This document shows, in pieces, positions 33,611-43,882 of a stretch of 64,000 nucleotides of DNA. Made by a program: the position numbers and the translations under genes. Numbering within the stretch: the stretch's first letter is position 1; every line of letters starts with the position of its first letter. The notes under the pieces were generated by a model. The model was not told where the DNA came from, searched no databases, and worked only from the letters and a program-made list of their open reading frames with translations. Source of the stretch: Microbacterium oleivorans. GTDB taxonomy: Bacteria; Actinomycetota; Actinomycetes; Actinomycetales; Microbacteriaceae. The stretch is from positions 2,302,200 through 2,366,199 of the forward strand of contig NZ_MAYO01000003.1 of the NCBI RefSeq assembly GCF_001691565.1. The letters are read 5' to 3'.

Positions 33611-34366
33611 ATGGGGATCCCGATCAGCGATGAGCTCCGAACGCTGCGCGCTCGCGCCTACGGGCCGGCCGCCGACATCCACTCCGATCCGGAGGCGATG
33701 CGCCGCCTCGAGGAACTCGAGGACGCGGCGCGACCCGTCCTGGTCGAGGAAACGCCTGCCTCCACCCCCACCGACGATGCCCTCCCGGAGGAGGATGCCC
33801 GTGCGACGCGGAGCGGGCCCGATGCTGCGCCGCGTGCGGACGCGGAGCCGACCTTCTGGCGCCGCCCGCGCGTCCGGACCGCGATGTGGACCACCGCCGT
33901 CGTGGTCGCGGCGCTGCTCGGTGCCGGCCTCACGTATTCGGCGGTCGCCATCACTCCGGTCTCGGCCTCGTCGGGCGCCCCGCAGATCGCGACGGTCGCG
34001 CCGAGCATGACGTCCCGGGTGCCGCCGGGCTATTTCGGGTGGGAGGAGGGAGCTCCGGTGTTCGAGTACGAGGGGCTGACGATCCTCCAGACGGCCGCAG
34101 GGTATCTCGCCGGCGGCGACGGGGATGCGGTGTGCATCCAGGTCTTCGAGACCGCACTCCTGCCGGACCGACGCGACGCGAATGAGTCCGACGGGTGGGG
34201 CTACGACGGCATCGCCTGGGGTGGTTGCGCGGTCGGCGCTTTCCCGGCGTCGGCGGCCGTCCCCCTGACCGGCGACGCCGCCCCGAAGGCGGACCTTCCC
34301 GACGGACGCGCGATCCAGTTCGTCCTCGAGGGTGACCGCCTCGGCGTCTTCCTCGATCGCGGCTGA
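33611..34366 (+). CDS. Hypothetical single-pass membrane protein
   Basis: A 251-residue protein. The N-terminal 90 residues are hydrophilic and acidic (cytoplasmic), with ELRTLRARAYGPAADIHSDPEAMRRLEELEDA resembling the N-terminus of several actinobacterial membrane proteins. One TM helix lies at about 97-118. The extracytoplasmic part of about 130 residues contains two Cys residues (AVCIQVF and GGCAVGAF) that may pair. ATG 33611 is chosen over an upstream in-frame ATG at 33593 because the latter adds only MCHDAR. No family recognised. Confidence 0.65.
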   Translation: MGIPISDELRTLRARAYGPAADIHSDPEAMRRLEELEDAARPVLVEETPASTPTDDALPEEDARATRSGPDAAPRADAEPTFWRRPRVRTAMWTTAVVVAALLGAGLTYSAVAITPVSASSGAPQIATVAPSMTSRVPPGYFGWEEGAPVFEYEGLTILQTAAGYLAGGDGDAVCIQVFETALLPDRRDANESDGWGYDGIAWGGCAVGAFPASAAVPLTGDAAPKADLPDGRAIQFVLEGDRLGVFLDRG

Positions 34367-34373
34367 CGCGCCG

Positions 34374-35638
34374 TCACACCCGTGTGAAGCCGAGCTTCCG
34401 GGCGCCGCGGGCGATCCACGGATGCCGCGAGAAGGCATCCCACACCACGGTCGACCCGAGCGCCGCAGCGCCGAGCACGGCCGTCGCGCCCTTGTTCAGG
34501 CCGTAACGCGGGCCGGCGTACCACGGCTCGTCGCCCTCGAGGTTGACGCCGTCGGTCGCGCCCCACTCGTTCCAGGCCCCCGGGTGCTCGTCCCGCAGCA
34601 CGCGGAGAGCGGGCACCACCTCGTCGGGGGCGAGGGCGAGGGCGCCGAACAGCGACACCGGGGGGATCGTGCCGTCCCAACGCGGCTCGTGTCCGGCAGG
34701 ATGCGCGCCGTTGACGACGTAGCCGCTCGGGCCCTCCCCGGCGGCGGGTCCCCAGAGGCCGGCGTCGAACGTCTTCGACCGTGCAGCCTGGTCGGCGCAC
34801 CACGCCTTGTTCGCGAGCGTCGCTTCGCGTGCGTTCGCCCACCAGTCGCGGCCGTCGCGGTCCCGCACGCGCTGGAAGGGGTAGAACGCCAGGGGGAAGT
34901 GGTAGACGAACAGGGTGCCGGCGCGTTCGTACACGCACTCGTGGCCGCCGTACTCGCCGACGGGCTTGTCGAACCCGTCCCACAGCGCCTGCGCGCGGTC
35001 GGCGGTGACGTCGGGGTGGCCTGCGGCGAGCAGGTACATCGGTAGCTGCTCTGCCGTCATGTCCCACTGGCTCACGAAGCCGTCGCCGTCGGCGCCGTCC
35101 GCGTAGTCGTCCGTGGCCGACGCGACCCACGCCATGCGCACGAGGGTGCGCCCGGTGTCGTCGACGGTCGTGATCCAGTCCCAGTCGATGCGCGCCAGCA
35201 TCCGGTCGACCGCTGCCGTCACCTCGGGGTCGTCGAGGAAGGATGCCGCGACCACCGCTCCGCAGAGGGCAAGGGTCGTGTCGATCGTCGAATACTCCGA
35301 CCGACCCTGGCGCTCCCCGGTGTTCGCATCGACGAAGTGTGCGAGGAAGCCGTTCTTCTGCGGTACCGTGTGCTCGAGGGTCCGCACCGTGCCGCGCACG
35401 CGGTCGAGGACCTCGGCGAGATCGAGGATGCCGCGCTCCACGCCCACGCACCACGCGGCGAGGGCGAAGCCCGTCGCGGCGACGGTGGCGACGTCCGGCA
35501 GGTCGTCCTTGTCGAGGACGAGCCCGGTGCCCGGCCCGGATGGCGTCGAGAAGCGCCAGAGCCAGCGGATCGAGGCATCCACCTCCGTTTCGGTGAGGTC
35601 GCGGATGTCGGCGGGCAGGGTTTCGATGGCGGGTAGCG

Positions 35639-35642
<4 letters not shown>
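34374..35642 (-). CDS. Glycoamylase-like glycoside hydrolase (GH144-related), cytosolic
   Basis: A 422-residue (alpha/alpha)6-barrel-type enzyme. VATVAATGFALAAWCVGVERGIL, NGFLAHFVDANTGERQGRSEYSTIDTTLALCGA and PRYGLNKGATAVLGAAAL match the glycoamylase (PF10091) pattern shared with GH144 endo-beta-1,2-glucanases and relatives. There is no signal peptide, so it acts in the cytosol on imported oligosaccharide. The ATG at 35642 overlaps the ATPase stop (ATGA), making it the last gene of the lacI-transporter operon. Beta-1,2- or another beta-linked glucan oligosaccharide is the inferred substrate; I could not verify the catalytic acid. Confidence 0.75.
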
Positions 35643-37329
<1,687 letters not shown>

Positions 37330-37330
<1 letters not shown>

Positions 37331-38343
37331 CACTTCTCCTCCTCTTCGCGCAGGTGCGGATTGCTGAGCATGTCGACGCCGAAGTTCACGAACGTCAGCG
37401 ACGTCATGAGGAGCGCGAGCATGACACCGGGGGCGACGAGCCACACCCACAGCCCCTGGACGAGCGCGCCGTTGGCGTTCGCCTGGGCGAGCATCTGGCC
37501 CCAGCTGACGGTGTTCGGGTCTCCGAAGCCCATGAACGACAGGCCGGCTTCGGCCGCGATCGCGGCAGTCGCCGCCCCGATGAATCCCGAGACGATCAGG
37601 GACGACATGTTGGGCATGATCTCGCGGAAGACGATGCGCAGCATCCCGTCGCCGCCGAAACGGGCGGCCGTGACGTAGTCGCGGTTGCGCATCGAGATGA
37701 TGAGGGCGCGCATCTCGCGGGACGCGCCCGCCCAGCTCGTGATCGCGACGACGAAGACGAGCAGCGCGAGTCCTCGCGTCTCGCTGTAGGCGACGATGAC
37801 CATCATCAGCGGCAGGACCGGGATGACGAGGGCCAGATTCGTTGCGAAGGAGAGGACGTCGTCGAGAGCACTCCCCTCGCGGTAGCCGGCCAGCAGCCCC
37901 ACGACGATCGCGATGACGATCGTCGCAAGGCCACCCAGCACGCCGATCGCGAACGAGAGCCGCGTGCCGTGGACGAGCTGCGTGCCGATGTCGTACCCGA
38001 GGGTGTTCGTACCCAGCCAGTGGGTCGCGCTCGGATCCTGCGATGGCGCGAACGACGCGTCGGTCGGGCTGTACGGCGTCAACACGTCCGCCAGGATCGC
38101 CACGAGCGCGAAGATCGCGAGCATCACGATGCCGACTCGCGCCTTCCGGCTCGACCAGATCACCTGGTACCAGCGCGGCGGGCGGACGACGGCGACGACC
38201 TCCTTGGTCGAGGCGTCCGCGTCGGTGACCCGTCGGCGGAAGGTCCGGACGGGTTCGGTGCGGTCGGGCAGCACGCCGCCCGCCGGTTGCGGCATCGATG
38301 CCGGCTGCGGGAGGGGGGTCTCTTCAGGAGCCATGTTCGTCAC
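37330..38343 (-). CDS. ABC transporter permease (DppC/OppC type)
   Basis: A 337-residue permease with a long cytoplasmic N-terminus (about 70 residues) and six membrane segments. The EAA-like loop RDYVTAARFGGDGMLRIVFREIMPN contacts the ATPase, and LGTNTLGYDIGTQLVHGTRLSF is the conserved family segment. GTG 38343 is used; an ATG three codons on is the alternative. The start lies 7 bp after the stop of the DppB-type gene. Part of the lacI-regulated oligosaccharide importer. Confidence 0.93.
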
Positions 38344-38350
38344 CCGGCTT

Positions 38351-39334
38351 TCAGGCCGACGCCTTGCGGGCGCGGGGGTCGATGAGCGGATAGATGAGGT
38401 CGACGATGAAGTTCGCCGTGAGGACGATCACGATCGTCGCGAGGAGGATCGCCTGCATGAGCGGGAAGTCGCGGTTGCTGGTCGCCTCGCCCATGAGGCG
38501 CCCCATGCCGGGGTAATCGAAGACGGTCTCGATGAGGATCGAGCCGCCCATCAGCACGCCGAGCGAGAGCGCGAACCCGGTGATGACCGGCAGCAGTGCG
38601 TTCCGGGCGGCGTAGCCGAGGGCGAGCGTCCGCTCCTTGAGCCCGGCCGCTGAGGCGAGGCGGATGTAGTCCTCTCCGAGCACCTGGACCATCGTGTTGC
38701 GCATCGACAGGATGAAGCCGATCGGGGCGGTGATCATGAGGGTCAGCGCGGGCAGGAAGCCGTGGGCGACCACGTCGGCGATGTGCTCGGGCGTGCCCGG
38801 GTCCGTGTACCCGTATCCGCCCGTCGCGGGGAACCACCCCAGCGTGTAGGCGAACAGGAACACGACGATGAGGGCGATCCACACGGATTGCAGGTTGCCG
38901 ACGAAGGTGGATCCGACCGAGATGGTCGCGTCGAAGCGACTGTTGCGTCGCCACGCGGCGACCGCGCCGAGGAGGGTGCCGATCACGAATGACAGGATCT
39001 GCGTCAACCCCACGAGCACGAGCGTCCAGGGGAGCGCCTTGCCGAGCACCTCGATGACCGGCGCGGGGAAGTAGGTGAACGAGATGCCGAGGTCCCCGGC
39101 GGCCAGCTGCTGCAGGTACTGCCAGTACGCGACGAACACGTTGTCGTCGCCGTAGCCGAGCATCGTCTTGATGGCCGCAACCTGTGCGGGGTCGACCTCG
39201 CCGCGTCCGGTGAGCTGGGTCACCATGATCTCGGCGGGGTCACCCGGCTGCAGCCGCGGGATGACGAAGTTCAGCGTGATTGCCGCCCACAGCGTGAGCA
39301 GGAAGTAGCCCGTCTTGCGTGCGTAGTAGACCAT
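38351..39334 (-). CDS. ABC transporter permease (DppB/OppB type)
   Basis: A 327-residue permease with six membrane segments. It opens with the family pattern TGYFLLTLWAAITLNFVIPRLQPGDP, and the EAA-like loop is EDYIRLASAAGLKERTLALGYAARNALLP. It pairs with the DppC-type subunit to form the membrane channel of the importer. ATG 39334 is 3 bp from the binding-protein stop (39338), consistent with tight operon packing. Confidence 0.94.
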   Translation of the reverse strand: MVYYARKTGYFLLTLWAAITLNFVIPRLQPGDPAEIMVTQLTGRGEVDPAQVAAIKTMLGYGDDNVFVAYWQYLQQLAAGDLGISFTYFPAPVIEVLGKALPWTLVLVGLTQILSFVIGTLLGAVAAWRRNSRFDATISVGSTFVGNLQSVWIALIVVFLFAYTLGWFPATGGYGYTDPGTPEHIADVVAHGFLPALTLMITAPIGFILSMRNTMVQVLGEDYIRLASAAGLKERTLALGYAARNALLPVITGFALSLGVLMGGSILIETVFDYPGMGRLMGEATSNRDFPLMQAILLATIVIVLTANFIVDLIYPLIDPRARKASA

Positions 39335-39337
39335 CGC

Positions 39338-41044
39338 TCAGTCCTCCCCGGTCCCGGTGGGAGCCTCCGCGTCGTCAGCGGGGCGAAGTTCGGACGCGAG
39401 GCGGATGAGCTGATCGACCGGGTACGGATCGTCCTCGCTCGGCCACCCGACCGCGTTCTCGGTCCGGTAGATCAGGCGGCTCGGCGCGTATTGCAGGGCG
39501 ATGTACGGGAATTCGGTCATGAACACGTCGATGACGCGCTCCTCGATCTCCTTCGCGCGGGCGGGGTCCGTGACGTTCGCCCACTCGTCGATCAGCGCGT
39601 CGATCTCAGGGTTCGAGTAACGCGCGCGGTTGAGGAGGAGCTCCTTGTCGTGCGAGATCTGCGACGACTGCAGGCGCGCGCCGAGATCCCTCGACCGCTG
39701 GCACCCGCCGCCGACGAAGTCGACGACCATGTCGAAGTTCCCGGAGCGCTGCATCCCGTCGACCGCGTTCGGGTCGGTGGTGACCATCTTCACCTGCACG
39801 CCGACGTCCTTGGCGTTGCGGACCACGACGTCGGCCATCGCGATGATGTCCATCCAGCCGGCCTGCACGCTGAAGACGAAAGACAGCGGTCTGCCCTCGT
39901 CGTCGACCCGCCAGCCGTCGGCGTTCCTCTCGTAGCCGGCGGCGTCGAGGAGTTCGTTGGCCTTGTCGGGGTCGTAGGGGATCGTCTCCTTGCCGCGCCA
40001 CTTCTCGGGGATGTCCTGCTCCTGGTAGGGGAGGAGGAGCATCGACTGGCTGGCGGGCTCCATGATGCCGTAGGTCGCGCGCTCCGTGATCGCCTCGCGG
40101 TCGATCGCGTAGGCGAACCCCTCGCGGAACTTCGGGTCGTCCAGCACGGGCCGTTCATTGTTGAGGGCGATCACCGTCGTCGCGTCCGGCGGGTAGAAGA
40201 AGTGCGCGTTCTCGGGGTCGGGGGCGACCACCGAACGGTTCGGATTGGGGATGTCGCCGCGGTAGAGGTCGAGCGCTCCGCCGCGGAGCTTGAGAGCACC
40301 GGAGTTGGCGTCGTACTGCCCCTCCATCGAGATCCGCTGGATCTTCACCTCGTCGGCATTCCAGTAGTTCGGGTTGCGCTCGAGGATGAGGCGTCGCCCG
40401 TTGTAGTCCTTCGGCACGAACGGCCCGGTCGCGACCCCGACGGTGTCGACGAAGAGCGTCGGGTCGCCCTGCTCGGCGTAGATGTGCTCGGGCAGGATCT
40501 TCATCGTCGAGAGGATGCCGTCGGTCTTCGGCACCGCAGCGCCTGAGAACTGGATCTCCACCGTGTGGTCGTCGATGGCCCGAACGTTCTCGGCGGGTGC
40601 GCCGAAGTACTCGCCCCAGATGCCGGCCCGGTCCGCGGCGGGGAACTCCTTGCCGACCATGAACGTGTAGACGACGTCGTCGGCGGTGAAGGGTTCGCCG
40701 TCGCTCCACTGCACACCCTCCCGGAGCGTGAGCACCATGCGGTCGGGGGTCGGCCACTCATAGGAGGTCGCGAGCCAGGGGATCGCCTCGCAGGTGAAGC
40801 GGTCGCGGATCATCAGCGGCTCGAACAGCCAGGTCTGCACGGTGGCGTTCGGTGACAGCCAGTTGTAGTTCAGGATGCCCTGCACCGATCCGGCGGCCTC
40901 CGACGGCATCCGGATCTCGGCGATCATGCCCTCTTCGGCGGCCGGCGCCGGCGTCAGGCCGATGTTCGCGCAGGCGGACGTCGCCAGCAGTGCGGACACC
41001 AGGGCGGCGCTCGCCGCCATCCTCGTTCTCGTGCGCGTTCTCAT
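39338..41044 (-). CDS. ABC transporter substrate-binding protein, family 5
   Basis: A 568-residue exported binding protein (SBP_bac_5). The N-terminus is a basic signal peptide (MRTRTRTRMAASAALVSALL) ending near ATSAC, a weak lipobox with Cys25. Family segments are LREGVQWSDGEPFTADDVVYTF, NPNYWN, and FREGFAYAIDREAI. Family 5 includes peptide, nickel and, in Thermotoga and several actinobacteria, cello- and laminari-oligosaccharide binders. Its operon partners (glycoamylase-like hydrolase, LacI, and co-regulated GH1/GH13) favour a sugar ligand. ATG 41044 has a ggaggttccg ribosome site. Confidence 0.92.
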   Translation of the reverse strand: MRTRTRTRMAASAALVSALLATSACANIGLTPAPAAEEGMIAEIRMPSEAAGSVQGILNYNWLSPNATVQTWLFEPLMIRDRFTCEAIPWLATSYEWPTPDRMVLTLREGVQWSDGEPFTADDVVYTFMVGKEFPAADRAGIWGEYFGAPAENVRAIDDHTVEIQFSGAAVPKTDGILSTMKILPEHIYAEQGDPTLFVDTVGVATGPFVPKDYNGRRLILERNPNYWNADEVKIQRISMEGQYDANSGALKLRGGALDLYRGDIPNPNRSVVAPDPENAHFFYPPDATTVIALNNERPVLDDPKFREGFAYAIDREAITERATYGIMEPASQSMLLLPYQEQDIPEKWRGKETIPYDPDKANELLDAAGYERNADGWRVDDEGRPLSFVFSVQAGWMDIIAMADVVVRNAKDVGVQVKMVTTDPNAVDGMQRSGNFDMVVDFVGGGCQRSRDLGARLQSSQISHDKELLLNRARYSNPEIDALIDEWANVTDPARAKEIEERVIDVFMTEFPYIALQYAPSRLIYRTENAVGWPSEDDPYPVDQLIRLASELRPADDAEAPTGTGED

Positions 41045-41088
41045 CGGAACCTCCTCGTTCCTCGGGTGGGGCGCGCGGCGCCCGGTTC

Positions 41089-42123
41089 TCAGTCCGTCGT
41101 CGCCTCGTCGCCCCTCGCGGCAGCGCAGCCGCAGGACTCACGGATCACGAGCCGCGTCGGCAGCACCGTCCGCGGCTCGAGGTCGTCGCCGAGCGCACCC
41201 GCTGCGGCATGCGCACCCAGTTCGGTGACCGGCTGGTGCACGGTGGTCAGTCGGGGCGAGGCGATCTCGGCGAGGGACTGGTCGTCGAACCCGGTGATGG
41301 CCACGTCCTGCGGGATGCGGTGGCCGAGCCCCGGCAGGGTCGCGAGCAGGCCGATGGCGAGCTCGTCGTTCGCACAGACGAGAGCATCGGGCAGTCCGCT
41401 CTCGTGCACCTGACGGGCGGCCAGGGCCCCGCTGCGGACGTCGAGTCCGTAGCGCAGCGGCGCGCCGGCCTCATGCAGCCCCGCGTCGCGGAGGGCGTCG
41501 CGGAATCCCTCGTAGCGGAGGGTCGTGTCGGGGGAGCCGGCGGGCTCGCCCACGAACCACAGTCGCCGGTGGCCGTGGGCCTCGATGAGGTGGCGGGTCA
41601 GCTCGGCGGCGGCGCTCCGGCCGTCGGTCACTACGGCCGGGGCCTCGGCGCTCTCGCCGGCGACCACCACGACGCGCCCGGTCGCGGCGAGGCGGGTGAT
41701 CTCGGCATCCGGGATCGTCCCACCCGCCACGATGAGACCGTCAGTGCGTTCGGCGAGCTGCCGGACGGATGCCACGGCGTCGGGCCTCAGGTGGGTTCCG
41801 AGCACGTTGATCGCGACGCCGCGCTCGACGGCGACCGATTCGGCGCCTTCGATGAGCGCGGCGAAGTAGGGCCCGCCCAGACCCGGCAGGACGATTCCGA
41901 GCGTGTTCGTGCGCTGATACGAGAGCGCGCGGCCGAGGGACGAGGGCGTGTAGCCGAGGCGATCGATCGCCTCACGCACACGCGCTGTCGTCTCCCCGGT
42001 GACGCGCGGGTCGTCGTGAGTGACTCGCGAAACCGTCGCGACCGAGACACCCACCTCGCGGGCGATGTCGCGGATCGTCGGTCGGGAACCCGTCCGCGGA
42101 CGGGGGGTACGCGCGTCGGTCAT
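41089..42123 (-). CDS. LacI family transcriptional regulator
   Basis: A 344-residue repressor. The HTH is TIRDIAREVGVSVATVSRV (about 16-34) with the hinge helix near VTGETTARVREAIDRLGYTPS, and the effector domain is a periplasmic-binding-protein fold (LGIVLPGLGGPYFAALIEG, DALVCANDELAIGLL, ITGFDDQSLAEIASPRLTTV). The C-terminus ends LVIRESCGC, usual in the family. It is first in the operon with the family-5 importer, so it is autoregulated through the operator pair at 42164-42213. The identical pair before GH13 (43805-43850) implies it also controls that operon. Inducer is presumably an imported oligosaccharide. Confidence 0.95.
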   Translation of the reverse strand: MTDARTPRPRTGSRPTIRDIAREVGVSVATVSRVTHDDPRVTGETTARVREAIDRLGYTPSSLGRALSYQRTNTLGIVLPGLGGPYFAALIEGAESVAVERGVAINVLGTHLRPDAVASVRQLAERTDGLIVAGGTIPDAEITRLAATGRVVVVAGESAEAPAVVTDGRSAAAELTRHLIEAHGHRRLWFVGEPAGSPDTTLRYEGFRDALRDAGLHEAGAPLRYGLDVRSGALAARQVHESGLPDALVCANDELAIGLLATLPGLGHRIPQDVAITGFDDQSLAEIASPRLTTVHQPVTELGAHAAAGALGDDLEPRTVLPTRLVIRESCGCAAARGDEATTD

Positions 42124-42163
42124 GTCCCTCCGTCACCTCCTCGTGAGCCTGGGATCCGGGGAT

Positions 42164-42213
42164 GATGTAACCGGATACATCGAGCGACTGTAGCGCCGGT
42201 AACCGGTTACATC
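42164..42213 (-). promoter_or_regulatory. Dual LacI operator and promoter of lacI-transporter operon
   Basis: Operator A, GATGTAACCGGATACATC (42164-42181), is a near-perfect palindrome; operator B contains the perfect 12-bp palindrome GTAACCGGTTAC (42199-42210) extended to GATGTAACCGGTTACC on the minus strand. Centres are 32 bp apart. On the minus strand TTGATG (42215-42210), 17 nt, then TACAGT (42192-42187) form a promoter with its -10 between the operators: operator B covers the -35 and operator A begins at about +1. Confidence 0.85.
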
Positions 42214-42222
42214 AACCCCGGC

Positions 42223-42654
42223 TCACGAGGAGAGGCGACGGTAGGCGTCACCGAGCCAGCGGTCGTACGCGGCCCACGGCTCGCCGACCCGCGCTCGCAC
42301 CTGATCGATGTGGATGAGCACAGCGCCGGTGAGGCTGAACCATTCGCCTCCCTCGCGGAGGTCGGCGAACTGGACGTGACGGTCGTGTTCGATGCGGCGG
42401 TCGCCCGGTTCGAAGGCGAGCAGCTCGTCGTGCATGATCGCGGCGAGTCGGCGTCGAGGTGTCGCGGAGGTCCCTATCTTCACTCGGTCCCGGTACCGCA
42501 GGTAGTACACGACGTCGATGCGGGGGTGCGGCAGGTCGGCGTCCGGCGCATCGCCCAGGCGCCAGCCGCAGCGGACGCAGTGCCAGAGACCATCGACGCG
42601 GTCGCCGGTCGAGCCGCCGCAGACACGGCACGGAGACGGAAGCGAGGCGGACAC
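42223..42654 (-). CDS. GIY-YIG nuclease domain protein with zinc ribbon
   Basis: A 143-residue protein from GTG 42654 (gagg lies 7 bases upstream; the frame is open further but loses coherence). It starts with a four-cysteine zinc ribbon, CRVCGG and CVRCGW, followed by a GIY-YIG/T5orf172-like domain: VVYYLRYRDRVKIGTSATPRRRLAAI, then a conserved Glu-containing helix and HDRHVQFADLREGGEWF. Such proteins occur in phages and accessory loci and may nick DNA; function here is unproven. It sits between the two LacI-controlled promoters but is divergent from its right neighbour and not obviously part of the sugar system. Confidence 0.75.
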   Translation of the reverse strand: MSASLPSPCRVCGGSTGDRVDGLWHCVRCGWRLGDAPDADLPHPRIDVVYYLRYRDRVKIGTSATPRRRLAAIMHDELLAFEPGDRRIEHDRHVQFADLREGGEWFSLTGAVLIHIDQVRARVGEPWAAYDRWLGDAYRRLSS

Positions 42655-42855
42655 GAGGTCATCCTCGTCGCCGGCTCCGACATCGCACCATCCGGCGGGA
42701 GGGTCCCGGACGCGAGCCGCGGGGGGAGGGCGGGTCGACGGCCGGGGCCCCGGATGCGTCACCGTGACGATCGGAGACGCGATCCCGCGCGGACACCCGG
42801 GGCTGGGTTGCCGGCGACGATACGCCGAAGCGGGTCGAAAGAGAAGCGATCCGAT

Positions 42856-42897
42856 GATCCGGCTGGAGCGGGGTCTCCCCCAGACCCCAGCCGGATC
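42856..42897. other. Bulged stem-loop
   Basis: GATCCGGCT (42856-42864) pairs with AGCCGGATC (42889-42897), and inside it GGGGTCT (42870-42876) pairs with AGACCCC (42882-42888) around a CCCCC loop. A single 5-nt bulge lies on the left side only. Sixteen base pairs in 42 nt. It lies about 200 nt upstream of the GIY-YIG start on the minus strand and about 200 nt upstream of the oxidoreductase on the plus strand. Confidence 0.6.
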
Positions 42898-43020
42898 GTC
42901 GCGCTGTAGCGTGGCCCGCACGCGGGAACGCCTGGAACCCCCAGAAACCAGTCCGGGTGCGGGCTAACCAGCTCCCCAACTGTTGGTCTACAGCGACACG
43001 AATGTACCGACGCCCCCACC

Positions 43021-43052
43021 CGATCTTGTCCCCCTTTCGGGGGACAAGATCG
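43021..43052. other. Perfect 14-bp hairpin upstream of oxidoreductase gene
   Basis: CGATCTTGTCCCCC (43021-43034) and GGGGGACAAGATCG (43039-43052) are exactly complementary with a TTTC tetraloop. It ends 47 nt before the GTG at 43100. No gene ends upstream on the plus strand, so it is not a normal terminator; options are a leader attenuator, an operator palindrome, or a stop for transcripts entering from outside. Confidence 0.7.
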
Positions 43053-43099
43053 ATGTGCTAAAAACTTCTTCCCGATCCTCCTCGGTGAACAATGGAGGG

Positions 43100-43687
43100 G
43101 TGTCTTCACTGATCGTCGTCGCCCACCCCGATCCCACATCTCTCACTCACGAGGTCGCGTCGCGGCTCGCAGCCGCACTGCCCGATGGCGAGGTCGAGAT
43201 GGCCGATCTCGCAGCGGAGGGGTTCGATCCCCGGTTCACCCTCGCCGACCGGCACTCCTTCCTCGCCGGGGGCGACTACCCCGATGACGTCGCCGCTGAG
43301 ATCGCGCGTGTCGAGCGCGCCGACCATCTCGTCCTCGTCTTCCCGGTCTTCTGGTGGTCGATGCCGGCCGTCCTCAAGGGATGGATCGACCGCGTCTTCG
43401 TCAACGGGTGGGCGTTCGGCGTCGGCGAGGGGGATGGCATCCGGCCGGGGCTCGGCCGCCTCACGGCGCACATGATCCCGATCGCGGGGTCGGACGCGGC
43501 GCTGTACGAACGGCGCGGCTACGACGCGGCGATCGCGACGCAGATCGGGACCGGGATCCTCGACTACTGCGGCATCCGTCGCGGTCGCACCGAGTTCCTG
43601 TACGACGCCGACAGCGGAGCCGCCGCGGCCGACGTCGATGCCGTCGTCGAGCGGATCGCGGATGCCGTCCGTCGGGGCGCGAGCTGA
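43100..43687 (+). CDS. NAD(P)H-dependent oxidoreductase (flavodoxin-fold, WrbA/MdaB-like)
   Basis: A 195-residue flavodoxin-like protein of the quinone-reductase/KefF group: IVVAHPDPTSLTHEVASRL at the phosphate loop, ADHLVLVFPVFWWSMPAVLKGWIDRVF at the FMN/nicotinamide site. It would reduce quinones or similar electrophiles with NAD(P)H through bound FMN or FAD. GTG 43100 is chosen because the upstream frame is not protein-like; it lies 6 nt after AACAAT and directly after ggaggg. A perfect hairpin precedes the gene. It lies just upstream of the LacI-controlled GH13 promoter. Confidence 0.9.
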   Translation: MSSLIVVAHPDPTSLTHEVASRLAAALPDGEVEMADLAAEGFDPRFTLADRHSFLAGGDYPDDVAAEIARVERADHLVLVFPVFWWSMPAVLKGWIDRVFVNGWAFGVGEGDGIRPGLGRLTAHMIPIAGSDAALYERRGYDAAIATQIGTGILDYCGIRRGRTEFLYDADSGAAAADVDAVVERIADAVRRGAS

Positions 43688-43802
43688 CGCATCCGCTCAG
43701 CGGAGCGCGGCGACCGCATCCGTCTTCCGCTGCGGCGTCGTCCGTGACTCGGCGTCGAGGACGCGGGTGGTCCGGGACGGGCCGAAGCACCCGACTCGTC
43801 GC

Positions 43803-43850
43803 TGGATGTAACCGGATACATCAGGTACTCTCCCCGGGGTAACCGGTTAC
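43803..43850 (+). promoter_or_regulatory. Dual LacI operator and promoter of GH13-GH1 operon
   Basis: GATGTAACCGGATACATC (43805-43822) and GTAACCGGTTAC (43839-43850) repeat the same two operators found before lacI, with centres 31 bp apart. TGGATG (43803-43808), a 17-nt spacer and TACTCT (43826-43831) give a promoter with the -10 between the operators. The downstream operator begins at about +1 and the upstream one overlaps the -35, as in the lacI promoter. Confidence 0.85.
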
Positions 43851-43882
43851 ATGGCCTGCAACGACGCAGAGAGGAACGAGTC

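Larger units (their letters stand above)
42655..43099. other. 445-bp intergenic region with two strong stem-loops
   Basis: This divergent gap between the GIY-YIG gene and the oxidoreductase holds no supported gene; ORFs across it lack codon bias or family resemblance. It contains two notable hairpins (42856-42897 and 43021-43052), described separately. The rest is GC-rich with no further repeat that I could see. Confidence 0.6.

Noticed and set aside
38351..41044. Dipeptide importer role for the family-5 ABC genes
   Set aside because: Not excluded, but the operon and regulon contain only glycoside hydrolases and a LacI regulator and no peptidase, so a sugar ligand is more likely.
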